64,000 nt of DNA from Streptomyces sp. Ag109_O5-10 (GTDB lineage: Bacteria > Actinomycetota > Actinomycetes > Streptomycetales > Streptomycetaceae): positions 6,882,001 to 6,946,000 of the forward strand of contig NZ_FNTQ01000001.1 in assembly GCF_900105755.1 (NCBI RefSeq). Reading direction: 5' to 3'. Numbering within the stretch: the stretch's first letter is position 1; the number at the start of each line of letters is the position of its first letter. Position numbers and translations under genes: made by a program. Under the pieces are notes generated by a model, which saw nothing but the letters and a program-made list of their open reading frames with translations, had not been told where the DNA came from and made no database searches. This document shows positions 32,993 through 40,321 of the stretch, piece after piece.

Positions 32993-34345
32993 GTGACCGT
33001 GAACGCTAAGACCAGCCTCGGTGCTGGCAACACCTGGCGAAACCTGCCCGCGGCGCAGCAGCCCGAGTACCCCGACCCCGAGGCTCTGCGCACAGTCGTC
33101 GCGGAGCTGGAGTCGTATCCGCCCCTCGTCTTCGCGGGCGAGTGCGACCAGCTGCGCACCCGGATGGCGGCCGTCGCCAAGGGTGAGGCGTTCCTCCTCC
33201 AGGGCGGCGACTGCGCCGAGGCCTTCGACGCGGTGTCCGCCGACCACATCCGCAACAAGCTCAAGACCCTGCTCCAGATGGGTGCCGTACTGACGTACGC
33301 CGCGTCGGTGCCCGTGGTGAAGGTCGGGCGGATCGCCGGCCAGTACAGCAAGCCGCGCTCCAAGCCCACCGAGACCCGCGACGGCGTGACGCTGCCGACC
33401 TACCGCGGCGACTCCGTCAACGGCTTCGACTTCGACGAGGCCTCGCGGATCCCGGATCCCGAGCGGCTCAAGCGGATGTACAACGCCTCCGCCTCGACGC
33501 TGAACCTGGTGCGCGCCTTCACCACCGGCGGCTACGCGGACCTGCGCCAGGTGCACGCCTGGAACCAGGACTTCGTGAGGTCCTCCCCGTCCGGCCAGCG
33601 CTACGAGCAGCTCGCCCGCGAGATCGACAACGCGCTGAACTTCATGCGGGCCTGCGGCGCGGAGCCCGAGGAGTTCAAGACGGTCGAGTTCTTCTCCTCG
33701 CACGAGGCGCTGCTGCTGGACTACGAGTCCGCCCTGACCAGGGTCGACTCGCGGACCGGCAAGCTGTACGACGTCTCCGCGCACATGGTGTGGATCGGTG
33801 AGCGGACCCGGCAGATGGACGGGGCGCACATCGAGTTCGCGTCGAGGATCCGCAACCCGATCGGCCTCAAGCTCGGCCCGACGACGACCGCCGAGGACGC
33901 GCTGCGGTACATCGACCGTCTCGACCCGGACCGTGAGCCGGGCCGGCTGACCTTCGTCGTCCGGATGGGCGCGGACAAGGTCCGCGACAAGCTCCCCGAG
34001 CTGGTCGAGAAGGTCACCGCCTCGGGCGCGACCGTGGCCTGGGTGACCGACCCGATGCACGGCAACACCTTCGAGGCGGCCTCGGGCCACAAGACCCGCC
34101 GCTTCGACGACGTGCTCGACGAGGTCAAGGGCTTCTTCGAGGTCCACAAGTCCCTCGGCACCCACCCCGGCGGCATCCATGTCGAGCTCACCGGTGACGA
34201 CGTCACCGAGTGCGTGGGCGGCGGCGACGAGATCTTCGTCGACGACCTGCACCAGCGCTACGAGACGGCCTGCGACCCGCGGCTGAACCGCAGCCAGTCC
34301 CTGGACCTGGCGTTCCTCGTCGCGGAGATGTACCGCGACCAGTAG
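32993..34345 (+). CDS. aroH: DAHP synthase, class II (3-deoxy-7-phosphoheptulonate synthase)
   Basis: The first enzyme of the shikimate pathway: it joins phosphoenolpyruvate and erythrose 4-phosphate. The plant-type (class II) sequence is complete, with FAGECDQLR, FLLQGGDCAEAF (metal-binding Cys), the KVGRIAGQYSKPRSKP block and DPMHGNT. I chose the GTG at 32993 because Streptomyces enzymes are generally 450 residues with this N-terminus (T-V-N-A-K). An in-frame ATG at 32963 has a better ribosome-binding site (GGAGGAAAAT) and would add 10 residues, so the start is not settled. Divergent from trpE(G), which uses its pathway product. Confidence 0.93.
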   Translation: MTVNAKTSLGAGNTWRNLPAAQQPEYPDPEALRTVVAELESYPPLVFAGECDQLRTRMAAVAKGEAFLLQGGDCAEAFDAVSADHIRNKLKTLLQMGAVLTYAASVPVVKVGRIAGQYSKPRSKPTETRDGVTLPTYRGDSVNGFDFDEASRIPDPERLKRMYNASASTLNLVRAFTTGGYADLRQVHAWNQDFVRSSPSGQRYEQLAREIDNALNFMRACGAEPEEFKTVEFFSSHEALLLDYESALTRVDSRTGKLYDVSAHMVWIGERTRQMDGAHIEFASRIRNPIGLKLGPTTTAEDALRYIDRLDPDREPGRLTFVVRMGADKVRDKLPELVEKVTASGATVAWVTDPMHGNTFEAASGHKTRRFDDVLDEVKGFFEVHKSLGTHPGGIHVELTGDDVTECVGGGDEIFVDDLHQRYETACDPRLNRSQSLDLAFLVAEMYRDQ

Positions 34346-34357
34346 GGCGGCCTCATG

Positions 34358-34396
34358 GGGGTGGGGCGCGGATCACAGCGGTCGGCGCCCCACCCC
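34358..34396 (+). terminator. Hairpin terminator behind aroH
   Basis: Perfect 12-bp stem GGGGTGGGGCGC / GCGCCCCACCCC with a 15-nt loop, 13 nt after the aroH stop. It insulates the iron-regulated bfd gene from aroH transcription. Confidence 0.8.
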
Positions 34397-34426
34397 ACTG
34401 TTGCGCCCGCCGAGTGATGGGTAAGG

Positions 34427-34445
34427 TTAGGTTTGCCTCACCGAC
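34427..34445 (+). promoter_or_regulatory. Iron box (DmdR/IdeR-type operator) before bfd
   Basis: TTAGGTTTGCCTCACCGAC matches 14 of 19 bases of the actinobacterial iron-box consensus TTAGGTTAGGCTAACCTAA, 48 nt before the bfd GTG. DmdR1/IdeR with Fe2+ would repress the gene here, so that bfd is raised when iron is short. Confidence 0.75.
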
Positions 34446-34492
34446 CAATCGGGACGGCACCACTGATCGATCCCGGCGGGAGGTGAATCCGC

Positions 34493-34804
34493 GTGTACGT
34501 CTGCAGCTGCTTCGGAGTGACCGAGTCGCAGGTCAAGCAGCACGCGGAGGACGGCGCCTGCACGCCCCGCCAGATAGCGTCCGCCTGCAAGGCCGGCACG
34601 GACTGCGGTTCGTGCGTCCGCCGCATCCAGGCGATCCTCGGCCGCGGCGCCTGCCCGCGCCGCGAGCCGGCCGACGAGGGCAGGCTGGTCCTCGCCGCCC
34701 TTGCCGGTGAGCGCCCCGAAGGGGCGCGGGGAACCGCGCGCTCGGCCGCGACGGACCCGCGGACGGCCGGCGATCCGCCTCGGCCCTTCCCGCGGAGCGC
34801 CTAG
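34493..34804 (+). CDS. bfd: Bacterioferritin-associated ferredoxin
   Basis: A small [2Fe-2S] protein that, in the known systems, docks on bacterioferritin and reduces its ferric core to release iron. The BFD cluster cysteines are C4, C6, C38 and C41 (YVCSCFGVT and TDCGSC). The domain ends near residue 55; the remaining 48 residues are Arg/Pro/Ala-rich and are encoded partly by a copy of the dispersed repeat, longer than usual for Bfd (about 65). GGGAGGTGA precedes the GTG. Its stop overlaps the bfr stop on the other strand in a shared CTAG. An iron box controls it. Confidence 0.88.
   Translation: MYVCSCFGVTESQVKQHAEDGACTPRQIASACKAGTDCGSCVRRIQAILGRGACPRREPADEGRLVLAALAGERPEGARGTARSAATDPRTAGDPPRPFPRSA
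34711..34747 (+). repeat. Dispersed hairpin repeat, copy 4 (inside the bfd 3' end)
   Basis: GCGCCCC-gaa-GGGGCGC hairpin followed by GGGGAACCGCGCGCTCGGCC. It lies within the annotated bfd reading frame, which makes the C-terminal extension of that protein suspect. Confidence 0.75.
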
Positions 34805-35283
34805 CTGGTCTCGGGCTGCTCGATGATCTGCGAGATGTAGAGCGCCTCGCCGAGCTTCTCCACCAGCTCCAGTTGGGTGTCGAGGTAGTCGATGTGGTGC
34901 TCCTCGTCCTCCAGGATGTCCTCGAAGATGTTCGCCGACGTGATGTCGCCCTTGTCGCGCATCACCTTGATCCCGCGCCTGAGGCGGTCGATCGCCTCCA
35001 CCTCGATCTGCCGGTCGGCCTCGAACATCTCCTTCACGGTCTGTCCCACGCGGACGTGGAACAGCCGCTGGTAGTTGGGCAGCCCCTCCAGGAACAGGAT
35101 CCGGTCGGTGAGCACCTCGGCGTGCTTCATCTCGTCGAACGACTCGTGCCGGGTGTACTTCGCGAGCTTGTACCAGCCGAGGTTCTCCTGCATCTTCGCG
35201 TGCAGGAAGTACTGGTTGATCGCGGTGAGCTCGCCGGTGAGCTGCTCGTTGAGGAATTCGATGACCTCGGGGTCGCCCTGCAT
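34801..35283 (-). CDS. bfr: Bacterioferritin
   Basis: A 160-residue iron-storage ferritin that forms 24-mer shells with heme between dimers. The full ferroxidase set is present (E18, E51, H54, E94, E127, H130) and M52 is the heme ligand. I chose the ATG at 35283 (MQGDPEVIEF), the standard Bfr start, with AAGGAG upstream; six more in-frame residues upstream lack support. It converges on its partner bfd with a 4-nt overlap of the two stop codons. An AT-richer stretch with repeats lies upstream. Confidence 0.96.
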   Translation of the reverse strand: MQGDPEVIEFLNEQLTGELTAINQYFLHAKMQENLGWYKLAKYTRHESFDEMKHAEVLTDRILFLEGLPNYQRLFHVRVGQTVKEMFEADRQIEVEAIDRLRRGIKVMRDKGDITSANIFEDILEDEEHHIDYLDTQLELVEKLGEALYISQIIEQPETS

Positions 35284-35352
35284 CGCAGAGGCTCCTTCCA
35301 CGGGCTGGGGTGCTTGCGGCGCATGATTGCACCGGCATGGAAGATCGTCCAG

Positions 35353-35378
35353 TAAGTGCGTACTTAGTAAGTAAGTGC
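35353..35378. promoter_or_regulatory. Inverted and direct repeats between bfr and a sulfite-oxidase-like gene
   Basis: AGTAAGTGCG and AGTAAGTGCA are direct repeats, with the palindrome TACTTAGTAAGTA at 35361-35373 between them. The block is AT-rich compared with flanking DNA and lies about 80 nt from both divergent starts. It looks like an operator, but I cannot name the regulator; it does not match the iron-box consensus. Confidence 0.5.
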
Positions 35379-35465
35379 ACGGTTGGCATCAGTTGGCCGT
35401 TTTGTCGATATCCGAGGGGTCTGCCTGGTCAGGTGCACTGCCCGTGGTCTGTCAGGATGGAGAAC

Positions 35466-36098
35466 ATGGGTCATCGGGTGGAGAGCGCGTCTCGGGAAAC
35501 CGCGGGAGCCGAGCTTCCGCCGGGACAGCGACTCCAGCGCGGCTGGCCGGTCACGCACTACGGCCCGGTCCCCAGGTTCCGGCCCGAGCGCTGGGAGTTC
35601 CGGATCTTCGGCGCCACCGCCGACGGGGGCGCGCACGTCTGGAACCACGAGCAGTTCACGGCCCTGCCGTATGCCACCGTGGTCGCCGACCTGCACTGCG
35701 TCACGAAGTTCAGCATGCTCGGCGCGGAGTGGGGCGGGATCCCGGCGCGGACCGTCCTGGAGCTCGCGCCGCCCGCTCCCGAGGTCACGCACGTGATGGT
35801 CTGGGCGGAGTACGGCTTCAGCTCCAACCTGCGCCTCGCGGACTTCGCCGCCGAGGGCACCCTCTTCGCCACCCACAAGGACGGTGAACTGCTCACCGCC
35901 GAGCACGGCTTCCCGGTCCGCCTGGTCGTCCCGCACCTGTACGCCTGGAAGGGCCCCAAGTGGGTCCGCGGCGTCGAGTACATGACCGCCGACCGCCGCG
36001 GCTTCTGGGAGGAGCGCGGCTATCACAACATCGGCGACCCCTGGAAGGAACAGCGTTACTCCTACCAGGAGGAGCCGGGGGACGGCCCGGAACTCTGA
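35466..36098 (+). CDS. Small sulfite-oxidase-like molybdopterin oxidoreductase
   Basis: A 210-residue protein with only the molybdopterin-binding fold of the sulfite oxidase family. The Mo-ligand cysteine is C78 in DLHCVTKFS. It lacks the cytochrome b5 and dimerisation domains of eukaryotic sulfite oxidase and has no obvious signal peptide. Related stand-alone forms (YedY-like) act as reductases, so sulfite is not certain as substrate. GGAG is 5 nt upstream of the chosen ATG at 35466; an ATG at 35457 is possible. Ferredoxin-type partners are not next to it. Confidence 0.82.
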   Translation: MGHRVESASRETAGAELPPGQRLQRGWPVTHYGPVPRFRPERWEFRIFGATADGGAHVWNHEQFTALPYATVVADLHCVTKFSMLGAEWGGIPARTVLELAPPAPEVTHVMVWAEYGFSSNLRLADFAAEGTLFATHKDGELLTAEHGFPVRLVVPHLYAWKGPKWVRGVEYMTADRRGFWEERGYHNIGDPWKEQRYSYQEEPGDGPEL

Positions 36099-36118
36099 GC
36101 CGCCGGTGCCGGGCGGGC

Positions 36119-36997
36119 TCAGCTGTCCCGGAGCCGCTTGAGGCGCTCCACGTCGGCCGCGTGCCCCTCCTTGCCGCCGGGCGTCTCGATGACCAGCGGA
36201 ACGCCCGCGGTCGCCGGGTGGGTCATCAGCGCGCGGAACGCGTCCTCGCCGATGTGCCCGGCGCCGATGTTCTCGTGCCGGTCCTTGTGCGCGCCCACCA
36301 CGTCCTTCGAGTCGTTGGCGTGGATCAGCTTCAGCCGCCCCTCGCCGACGGTCGACACGAGCAGGTCAAGCGTCCGGTGCATCCCGCCCGGCCCGGTCAG
36401 GTCGTGCCCGGCGGCGAAGATGTGGCAGGTGTCCAGGCAGACGCCCAGCTTCGGGTGGGCGTCCAGCGCCTCGAAGTACGGGCCGAAGTCCCAGGTCCGC
36501 GAGCAGAGCGAGGCGCCCTGCCCGGCGGTGGACTCGAGGAGCAGGAACGGGTCGTCGTCGTGGGTCAGCTCGTCGAGCAGCGGCAGCAGACGCGTCCGCA
36601 CCTGCTTCAGCGCCACGTCCCGGGCCCGGCCGCCGGTCGCGCTCCCGGTGTGCACGACCACTCCGAGCGCCCCGATCTCCCGGCCGCGCCGCAGCGAGTG
36701 CCGCAGCGACTCCACCGACTTCTCCACGGTCGCCTCGGTGTGCGAGCCGAAGTTGATCAGGTACGGGGCGTGCACGTACGCCGGGATCGACTCCTGCGCA
36801 CAGGCCGCGCGGAACGCCTCGTCCTGCTTCGGGCTGCCCGCCGGGGTGGCCCAGCCGCGCGGGTTGGCGACGAAGACCTGCACGGTCTCGGCCCGCAGCT
36901 CACGGGCGTAGGACAGCCCCACCGAGTGCAGACCGCCGGCCACCGGGACATGGCCGCCGACTGGGTTGCGGGAAGGACCCGGCTGCTCGCTCTTCAC
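36119..36997 (-). CDS. nfo: Deoxyribonuclease IV (apurinic endonuclease, Nfo family)
   Basis: A 292-residue TIM-barrel endonuclease that cuts DNA at abasic sites in base-excision repair. Characteristic zinc-site segments are in order: VHAPYLINFG, VVVHTGSATG, LLLESTAG, VCLDTCHIFAAGHD, LIHANDSKD and IETPGG. The start GTG at 36997 lacks a clear ribosome-binding site. It begins 34 nt after the stop of the upstream Ser/Thr kinase gene on the same strand, so they may share a transcript. Zinc dependence is from the family. Confidence 0.92.
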   Translation of the reverse strand: MKSEQPGPSRNPVGGHVPVAGGLHSVGLSYARELRAETVQVFVANPRGWATPAGSPKQDEAFRAACAQESIPAYVHAPYLINFGSHTEATVEKSVESLRHSLRRGREIGALGVVVHTGSATGGRARDVALKQVRTRLLPLLDELTHDDDPFLLLESTAGQGASLCSRTWDFGPYFEALDAHPKLGVCLDTCHIFAAGHDLTGPGGMHRTLDLLVSTVGEGRLKLIHANDSKDVVGAHKDRHENIGAGHIGEDAFRALMTHPATAGVPLVIETPGGKEGHAADVERLKRLRDS

Positions 36998-37031
36998 CCG
37001 TCCAGGGTGTCACGCCGCGGGCAGGCCCCCG

Positions 37032-38954
37032 TCACCGGATGGTGATCGTGATCGTCGACCCCTTGGGCGCCTGCTCGCCGGCGCCCACCGACTGCTTCTT
37101 CACGGTGTCGCCGAACAGCCCGAGCAGCCCGCGGTCCTCCTTGACCTGGAAGCCGGACCGCTCCAGCAGCCTGGTCGCGTCGTCCACGGTGGCCCCGACC
37201 ACGTTCGGCACCTCGACCAGCTCCGGGCCCTTGGACAGGGTCAGCGTCACCGTGTCGCCCTCGGCGGCCTGCGCGTCGCCCGCCGGGGTCTGCCGGGCGA
37301 CCTGCCCCTGGTCGTACTCGGAGCTGATCTCGGTGGCGGACACCGTCACCTTCAGCCCGGCGTCCTGGAGCTCGTGCCGGGCGTCGTCCAGGTCCTCGCC
37401 GGTGACGTCCGGGACGTCGACCGGGGCGCCCTTGCTGACGACGAGCGCGATCGCGGTCCCCGCGTGCCGCCGGATCCCGGCACCCGGATCGGACGAGATG
37501 ACCGAACCCTTGGGCACGTCCTCGCTGAACTCCCGCGTCACCATGCCCGGTTCGAGCCCGTCGGTGGTCAGCACCAGCTTGGCCCCGCCCAGCGTCCGCC
37601 CCTGCACGTCCGGCACCCGCACCGTCTCGGGGCCGTCGGAGATGGTGAGCCGCACCGAGTCGTTGCTGCGGATGCGCTTGCCGGCCGCCGGGTCGGTACT
37701 GATCACCGTGCCCCGCTTCACCGTGTCGCTGTAGGCGTGCTCGACCGATCCGACCTCGAGCCCGGCCTCCTTGAGCCGCGCGGTGGCCTCGGCCTCCGTC
37801 TTCGACAGCAGCGGCGGGACCTTGGTGAACTGCCCCGAGTTGATGTACCAGACGCCGGCGCCGGCACCGAGGACGATCAGTACGGCGACGACCAGCGTCA
37901 GCAGCCCGCGCCGGGACCGACGGCCCCCGCGCCGCCGCTCCGGGACCGGCGGCGCCTCGAACCTGCTGGTCCGCAGCACCCCCTCGTCCTCCTCGTTGAC
38001 GGGCAGCGGCCGTGGCACCGTCAGCGACCGGGGTATGACACTGGTCCGGTCCTCGCCGATGTCGTGCCCGTCCGCCAGCGCCTGCGGCGGCACGGCGTCC
38101 AGCTGCTCGGCACGGAGCGCGCCCCGCGCCATCCGCAGCAGGGCGAGCAGCGCGACGGCGTCGTGCGGCCGGACCGCGGGATCCCGGGCCGTCCCGCGGG
38201 CGACGAGTTCGTCCAGCTCGTGGGCGAGCCCCGGCACCACGGCGGACGGCGCCGGCACGTCCTCGTGCAGGTGCTTGTAGAGGACGACCGCGGGCGAGTC
38301 CGAGTCGTGCGGCTTCTCCCCGGTGAGCATCTCGTACAGCACGACACCGCACGCGTAGACGTCGACGCGCGGATCGGCGGCCCCGCTCTCGACCTGCTCA
38401 GGCGCGAGGTAGGACACGGTGCCGAGCACGGCGCCGGTCGTACTGGTGACGGAGTCCACGGACCGCACCAGCCCGAAGTCCGCGACCTTGACCCGGCCGT
38501 CGTCCCCTATCAACACGTTCTCGGGCTTCATGTCCCGGTGCACGAAACCGGCCCGGTGCGCGGCGCCCAGCGCGGCCAGCACCGGCTCCAGGATGTCCAG
38601 CGCGGCCCGCGGCTGCAGCGCGCCCCGCTCGCGCAGCACGTCACGCAGGGTGCAGCCGGCGACGTACTCCATGGCGAGGTACACGTACGAGCGGTCGGCT
38701 CCCTGGTCGTAGACCTGCACCACGTTCGGGTGGGCCAGCCGGGCGACCGACTTCGCCTCCCGGATGAACCGCTCGACGAAGGACCCGTCGGCGGCGAGCG
38801 CCGGGTGCATCACCTTCAGCGCGAGCACACGGTCCAGCCGGATGTCCAGGGCCCGGTAGACCGTGGCCATCCCGCCGACGGCGATCCGCGCGTCGACGCG
38901 GTACCGGCCGTCGAGCACCTGCCCGACGAGAGGGTCCTGAAGGGTCATATCCAC
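37032..38954 (-). CDS. PASTA-domain Ser/Thr protein kinase (PknL-like)
   Basis: A 640-residue transmembrane kinase. Order: kinase domain (about 15-280; Lys47 in ALKVM, catalytic Asp141 in HRDMKPEN, DFG and APE present), a juxtamembrane linker, one membrane helix (about 350-371), and four extracellular PASTA repeats (about 380-640). PASTA domains bind muropeptides, so it likely senses cell-wall precursors. It matches mycobacterial PknL in place, and the Rv2175c-like HTH gene (43092) is the known substrate type of PknL. I chose the GTG at 38954; an ATG at 38948 is equally possible. No clear ribosome-binding site. Confidence 0.93.
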   Translation of the reverse strand: MDMTLQDPLVGQVLDGRYRVDARIAVGGMATVYRALDIRLDRVLALKVMHPALAADGSFVERFIREAKSVARLAHPNVVQVYDQGADRSYVYLAMEYVAGCTLRDVLRERGALQPRAALDILEPVLAALGAAHRAGFVHRDMKPENVLIGDDGRVKVADFGLVRSVDSVTSTTGAVLGTVSYLAPEQVESGAADPRVDVYACGVVLYEMLTGEKPHDSDSPAVVLYKHLHEDVPAPSAVVPGLAHELDELVARGTARDPAVRPHDAVALLALLRMARGALRAEQLDAVPPQALADGHDIGEDRTSVIPRSLTVPRPLPVNEEDEGVLRTSRFEAPPVPERRRGGRRSRRGLLTLVVAVLIVLGAGAGVWYINSGQFTKVPPLLSKTEAEATARLKEAGLEVGSVEHAYSDTVKRGTVISTDPAAGKRIRSNDSVRLTISDGPETVRVPDVQGRTLGGAKLVLTTDGLEPGMVTREFSEDVPKGSVISSDPGAGIRRHAGTAIALVVSKGAPVDVPDVTGEDLDDARHELQDAGLKVTVSATEISSEYDQGQVARQTPAGDAQAAEGDTVTLTLSKGPELVEVPNVVGATVDDATRLLERSGFQVKEDRGLLGLFGDTVKKQSVGAGEQAPKGSTITITIR

Positions 38955-39308
38955 CCAGCGAGTGTACGAGCACCGACTGACACCCCCACAGGTGAGACCG
39001 TTTTCTCGGGGACTTGCAGCGCACCTGTGACGCTTTGCACCTGGCTGAAATACGCACCTGCCCACCCCCAGCCACCGGCACCACCCACCCGCACCCGCCG
39101 CCGGCGGTCGGCCCCGAGCCCGCCTCCCTCCTTCCCCCGCACCCACCGCCAGCCGCCGACGGCGGTCGGCCCCGAGCCCGCCTTTCTCTTTCCCTCCCAC
39201 CCACCGGCAGCCGCCGACGGCGTCCGGCCCCCACGGGAGAGTCCCGCTTCTCGGCAGACGGTTTCGGGCGGTGCGTGGGTGGGAGAGATGGCGGGAGTGG
39301 ACCGGCGC
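38955..39308. other. 354-bp spacer between kinase start and thiG stop
   Basis: No gene seen. It carries GC-rich low-complexity DNA and the 58-bp tandem repeat annotated separately. Any promoter for the kinase gene must lie here; no clear -35/-10 pair was found. Confidence 0.6.
39103..39231. repeat. 58-bp tandem repeat, two units plus a partial third
   Basis: Units 39103-39160 and 39161-39218 are identical at 52 of 58 positions, both starting GGCGGTCGGCCCCGAGCCCG. A third copy begins at 39219 and stops after about 13 bases. The period is not a multiple of three and the block is intergenic. Confidence 0.85.
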
Positions 39309-40103
39309 TCAGAACGCGGGGCGTTCGGGGTCCAGCACGGCCAGGCCCTCCGCAGGAGACGACGCCTCCGCGAGGTAGCGGCGGGGAATCCGCCCCGCCA
39401 GCCGGGCCAGCCGCCCCGCCTCCACCCCGGCCCGCATGGCGTGAGCCATCCGCTCGGGATCCCGCGCCCGCGTCACCGCCGACGCCAGCATCACCCCGGC
39501 GCACCCCAGCTCCATCGCCAGCGCCACGTCCGACGCCGTACCGGCCCCCGCGTCCAGAACCACCGGCACGCGCGCGTGCTCGACGATCAGCTGGAAGTTG
39601 TGCGGGTTGCGGATCCCGAGCCCCGACCCGATCGGCGACCCGAGCGGCATCACCGCGGCGCACCCCACGTCCTCCAGCTTCCGCGCCAGCACCGGATCGT
39701 CGTTCGTGTACGGCAGCACCGTGAACCCGTCGTCCACCAGCGTCTCCGCCGCGTCGAGCAACTCGACCGGGTCCGGCAGCAGCGTCCGCTCGTCGGCGAT
39801 GACCTCCAGCTTGATCAGGTCGGTCCCCAGTGCCTCCCGCGCCAGCCGGGCCGTCAGCACCGCCTCGCCCGCGGTGTAGCACCCGGCCGTGTTGGGCAGC
39901 ACCCGGATCCCGAGCCGGTCGAGCACCGACAGCACGGAGCCCCGTACCCCCGGGTCCACCCGCCGCATCGCGACCGTGGTCAGCTCGGTCCCGGACGCGA
40001 CCAGCGCCCGCTCCAGCACCTCCAGGCTGGGCGCACCGCCGGTGCCCATGATCAGCCGGGAGGAGAACGTCGTACCCCCGAGGACGAACGGATCGTCGGC
40101 CAT
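39309..40103 (-). CDS. thiG: Thiazole synthase
   Basis: ThiG (264 residues) builds the thiazole phosphate of thiamine from 1-deoxyxylulose 5-phosphate, the ThiS thiocarboxylate and dehydroglycine. Schiff-base Lys98 lies in LIKLEVIAD; PNTAGCYTAGEAV and GSPIGSGLGI are family hallmarks. GGGAGG precedes the ATG. It is the last gene of thiO-thiS-thiG and starts 5 nt after thiS. The operon is controlled by the TPP riboswitch before thiO. Confidence 0.96.
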   Translation of the reverse strand: MADDPFVLGGTTFSSRLIMGTGGAPSLEVLERALVASGTELTTVAMRRVDPGVRGSVLSVLDRLGIRVLPNTAGCYTAGEAVLTARLAREALGTDLIKLEVIADERTLLPDPVELLDAAETLVDDGFTVLPYTNDDPVLARKLEDVGCAAVMPLGSPIGSGLGIRNPHNFQLIVEHARVPVVLDAGAGTASDVALAMELGCAGVMLASAVTRARDPERMAHAMRAGVEAGRLARLAGRIPRRYLAEASSPAEGLAVLDPERPAF

Positions 40104-40108
40104 GGTGC

Positions 40109-40321
40109 TCAGCCTCCCTGCACGGCGGTCAGGACTTCCACCCGGTCGCCGTCGGCGAGCCCGGTCGTCGCCCACTGCCCGCGCGGTACGACGGTCTCGT
40201 TGACGGCCGCGGCCACCCCGGAGGGCGCGGCGGTGAGGGACCGTACGAGCGCGTCGAGAGCGGTGCCCGGGGCGATCTCCCGGCGCTCCCCGTTGACGGA
40301 GATGGTGACGGAGAGGTTCAT
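40109..40321 (-). CDS. thiS: Sulfur carrier protein ThiS
   Basis: A 70-residue ubiquitin-like protein that carries sulfur as a C-terminal thiocarboxylate for thiazole synthesis. The required C-terminal Gly-Gly is present (TAVQGG). The beta-grasp opening MNLSVTISVNGE fits the family. It overlaps thiO by 4 nt and is followed closely by thiG, so all three are probably made from one message. Confidence 0.94.
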   Translation of the reverse strand: MNLSVTISVNGERREIAPGTALDALVRSLTAAPSGVAAAVNETVVPRGQWATTGLADGDRVEVLTAVQGG

